Assembly (NCBI GenBank): GCA_023249635.1
Contig: JAHFCH010000025.1
Coordinates: 1-45,212 of the forward strand
Length of the DNA: 45,212 bases
DNA from: Fibrobacterota bacterium
Lineage (GTDB): Bacteria > Fibrobacterota > Fibrobacteria > UBA11236
Direction: 5' to 3'
The translations under genes and the position numbers were made by a program. Numbering within the stretch: the first letter of the stretch is position 1; each line of letters begins with the position of its first letter. Below the pieces are notes generated by a model. The model made no database searches, was not told the origin of the DNA, and worked only from the letters and a program-made list of their open reading frames with translations. Shown here one piece after another: positions 43,561 through 45,212 of this stretch.

Positions 43561-45212
43561 TCAGGCACTTCCCCGTAGCCTATCCACTATAGGCAGAATC
43601 TGCTGCACAAAGGCAACCAACCCATGCTTCTGTGCCACGCGTAATGCTTCTTCGAGGAGGCAGAAGGCTTCCTTGGGGTGGCCCTGTTTGGAAAGAATTG
43701 AAGCTTGGTTAGCCAGTGATATGGCCAGCCCGATTGGATTCCCAATTTGGCGGCAAATGCGCTCCTCTTCCTTGTACAAGGCGATCGCCTCCTCGACCTG
43801 TCCGCGGTCCTTTAGGATACCGGCCAGGCTGCCGAGGCTTTTTGAGAGGCTATCGAGGTTTCCGAGCTGTCGGCAAATACGTTCCTGTTCCTTGAGCAAG
43901 TCCATGGCTTTGTCGAGTTGCCCTCGGGAGTAATGGATGACGGCCTGGTTGCCGAGGTTTGATTGGAGGCGATGGCGGTTTCCCAATTGACGGCAGATGC
44001 GCTCCTGTTCCTTGTACAAGGCCATGGCCTCGTCGAGTTGCCCGCGGGAGTAATGAATGCCGGCCTGGTTGCCGAGGGTTATCGAAAGGCCATCGAGGTT
44101 TCCGAGTTGGCGGCAGATGCGCTCCGCTTCTTTACGCAACGTCATGGCGTCGTCGAGTTGCCCACGGTCCTGAAGGATGACGGCCTGGTTGCTGAGGCAT
44201 GCTTGGAGGCCATCGAGGTTTCCGAGTTGGCGGCAGATGTGCTCCGCTTCTTTAAGCAACGCCATGGCGTCGTCGAATTCCCCGCGGTCCTGAAGGATGC
44301 CGGCCTGGTTGCCAAGGCTTCCTTGGAGGCCATGGAGGTTTCCCAGTTGGCGGCAGATGCGCTCCTGTTCCTTGTGCAAGGCCATGGCCTCGTCGAGTTG
44401 CCCGCGGTCCTGGACGATCAGGGCCTGGTTGCCAAGGCTTCTCTGGAGGCTATCGAGATTTCCGAGTTGTCGGCAAATGCGCTCCTCTTCCTTGTGCAGG
44501 GCCATGGCTTCGTCGAGCTGCCCGCGGGCCCTAACGATGACGGCTTGGTTGCCGAGGCTTGCTTGGAGGTTAATGAAGTCCCCGGATTTACGATACTTTT
44601 CTACCAGTCGGCCTCGAATTGTCATTGCTTCCTCGGGGTGACCGGTGTTAGCCAACAACATTCCGACATTCCATTCAAATTCACCGCTTCCCGTGCCTTG
44701 AATAGCAGCGGTATAAGCCTCGGTCATCCGCCAAGGCGAACTAGTCTCCACCTGCGCCCAATAGGTCTTGACCTCGAATTGATTCCCCTCCCAGGCCGCC
44801 GCGAAAAATGTCGGCTCCGCCAGCCGCTGGTACAGCACCTTCCAGTTTTCCGCCCTTACCAATTGCCAAGGCAGTTCATCCACCTGCCTTAAGCCCAGCG
44901 GTTGCCGACCGAAGTAATCGGCAATGCGAGCATGCAAAGCCTTCTGTGATTCCAAAGTGGCTGCATACAGCCTTTCCACCGCCTGTCTGAGATAATCATG
45001 GGCAAAGTTCAACAGCCCCGAGCGGTTCACCAAGGCCGCGTCGGCGGCCAAATGCAGAGGAGTGAAGTAGGCTCGGGGCAGTGGCGCTCCCGGAGTCCCC
45101 AATACCTCCAGCAGTTCCACCTCGGAAAGACCCCGCCGCGCCGCCCAGAGCAAGGTCATGGTATCGCGCACCAAGTTTGGACGATCGCGTTCGTAATCGC
45201 CTTCCCACCTTT
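43561..45212 (-). CDS. STAND/TPR protein, C-terminal part only
   Basis: The frame is open at the right edge (RWEGDYERDRPNLVRDTM...), so the N-terminus, probably DUF4062 and an NTPase, lies outside. The first ~130 visible residues match the winged-helix/adaptor segment of the other STAND proteins here (LSEVELLEVLGTP, LLNFAHDYLRQAVERLY, DELPWQLVRAENW). They are followed by eight 40-residue TPR units with the consensus LGNQA.I...GQLDEAMAL.KE.ERICRQLGN. The near-identity of the units points to recent duplication. It is the first visible gene of the minus-strand operon. By analogy it is a ligand-sensing conflict ATPase. Confidence 0.8.
   Translation of the reverse strand, partial: RWEGDYERDRPNLVRDTMTLLWAARRGLSEVELLEVLGTPGAPLPRAYFTPLHLAADAALVNRSGLLNFAHDYLRQAVERLYAATLESQKALHARIADYFGRQPLGLRQVDELPWQLVRAENWKVLYQRLAEPTFFAAAWEGNQFEVKTYWAQVETSSPWRMTEAYTAAIQGTGSGEFEWNVGMLLANTGHPEEAMTIRGRLVEKYRKSGDFINLQASLGNQAVIVRARGQLDEAMALHKEEERICRQLGNLDSLQRSLGNQALIVQDRGQLDEAMALHKEQERICRQLGNLHGLQGSLGNQAGILQDRGEFDDAMALLKEAEHICRQLGNLDGLQACLSNQAVILQDRGQLDDAMTLRKEAERICRQLGNLDGLSITLGNQAGIHYSRGQLDEAMALYKEQERICRQLGNRHRLQSNLGNQAVIHYSRGQLDKAMDLLKEQERICRQLGNLDSLSKSLGSLAGILKDRGQVEEAIALYKEEERICRQIGNPIGLAISLANQASILSKQGHPKEAFCLLEEALRVAQKHGLVAFVQQILPIVDRLRGSA
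43618..44577 (-). repeat. Eight tandem 120-bp coding repeats (TPR units)
   Basis: The period is exactly 120 bp (40 codons). The first seven units are very similar at DNA level (recurring CGGCAGATGCGCTCC and CTCGTCGAGTTGCCCGCGG on the plus strand); the eighth has diverged. Unit number is likely to vary between strains and to be hard to assemble from short reads. Confidence 0.8.

Noticed and set aside
43618-44577. Possible CRISPR array because of regular spacing
   Set aside because: Units are 120 bp, contiguous, without spacers, and encode 40-residue TPRs in an open frame.
43963-44892. Plus-strand 309-codon frame opposite the TPR repeats
   Set aside because: It mirrors the 120-bp coding repeat on the other strand; its regularity comes from the TPR units.

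Overview
The window reads as accessory DNA of a Gram-negative environmental bacterium. It carries a sigma-54 activator, two ECF sigma factors, many conflict-type NTPases and fairly GC-rich coding sequence. No rRNA, tRNA or housekeeping gene is visible that would fix the taxon; a lineage such as Fibrobacterota or Myxococcota is only a guess. Nearly everything looks like defence, stress-signalling or mobile-element cargo.

Region 1 (1-7200): a defence-like cluster. It has a truncated unknown gene, a 1770-residue STAND NTPase with an N-terminal PD-(D/E)XK-type nuclease domain, and a convergent, overlapping gene pair. That pair encodes a second PD-(D/E)XK-like protein and an unusual fusion of an HK97-type prohead-protease domain to a DUF4160-like domain.

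Region 2 (7406-16500): a mobilizable or integrative element on the minus strand. It encodes a RadC/JAMM protein, a large serine recombinase with a small upstream gene, a membrane protein, two small unknowns, a VirD4/TraD-like coupling protein and a replication-relaxation protein. Inverted repeats lie at 8116-8141 and 15183-15232. Next to it is a roughly 410-nt GC-rich stretch without credible genes but with dense nested base-pairing (candidate structured RNA), then a frameshifted helicase-associated-domain gene.

Region 3 (16829-33724): the most interesting part, a compact multi-operon signalling system. The plus strand runs from a RelA/SpoT-TPR-SLOG-RyR fusion to a Nudix hydrolase, an unknown protein with a C-terminal winged helix, ECF sigma 1, a 24-codon ORF, a small winged-helix protein and two overlapping HSP90-like GHKL ATPases. 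The minus strand runs from a beta-propeller-like protein to a GAFTGA-bearing sigma-54 AAA+ activator and then ECF sigma 2, which has a close match to a sigma-54 promoter directly upstream. A divergent gene encodes a ribokinase-like/AAA+/RyR protein. I infer nucleotide-signal production and sensing coupled to a transcription cascade and chaperone-like effectors.

Region 4 (33800-45212): minus-strand DUF4062-STAND-repeat proteins (NPHP3-like architecture), an LRR-TPR partner, a PIN toxin with a frameshifted antitoxin, a truncated DUF4062 fragment, and a decayed IS630-like transposase. Several genes in the window are interrupted by single-base indels, mostly in or next to short homopolymers. This points either to assembly error or to ongoing decay or phase variation.
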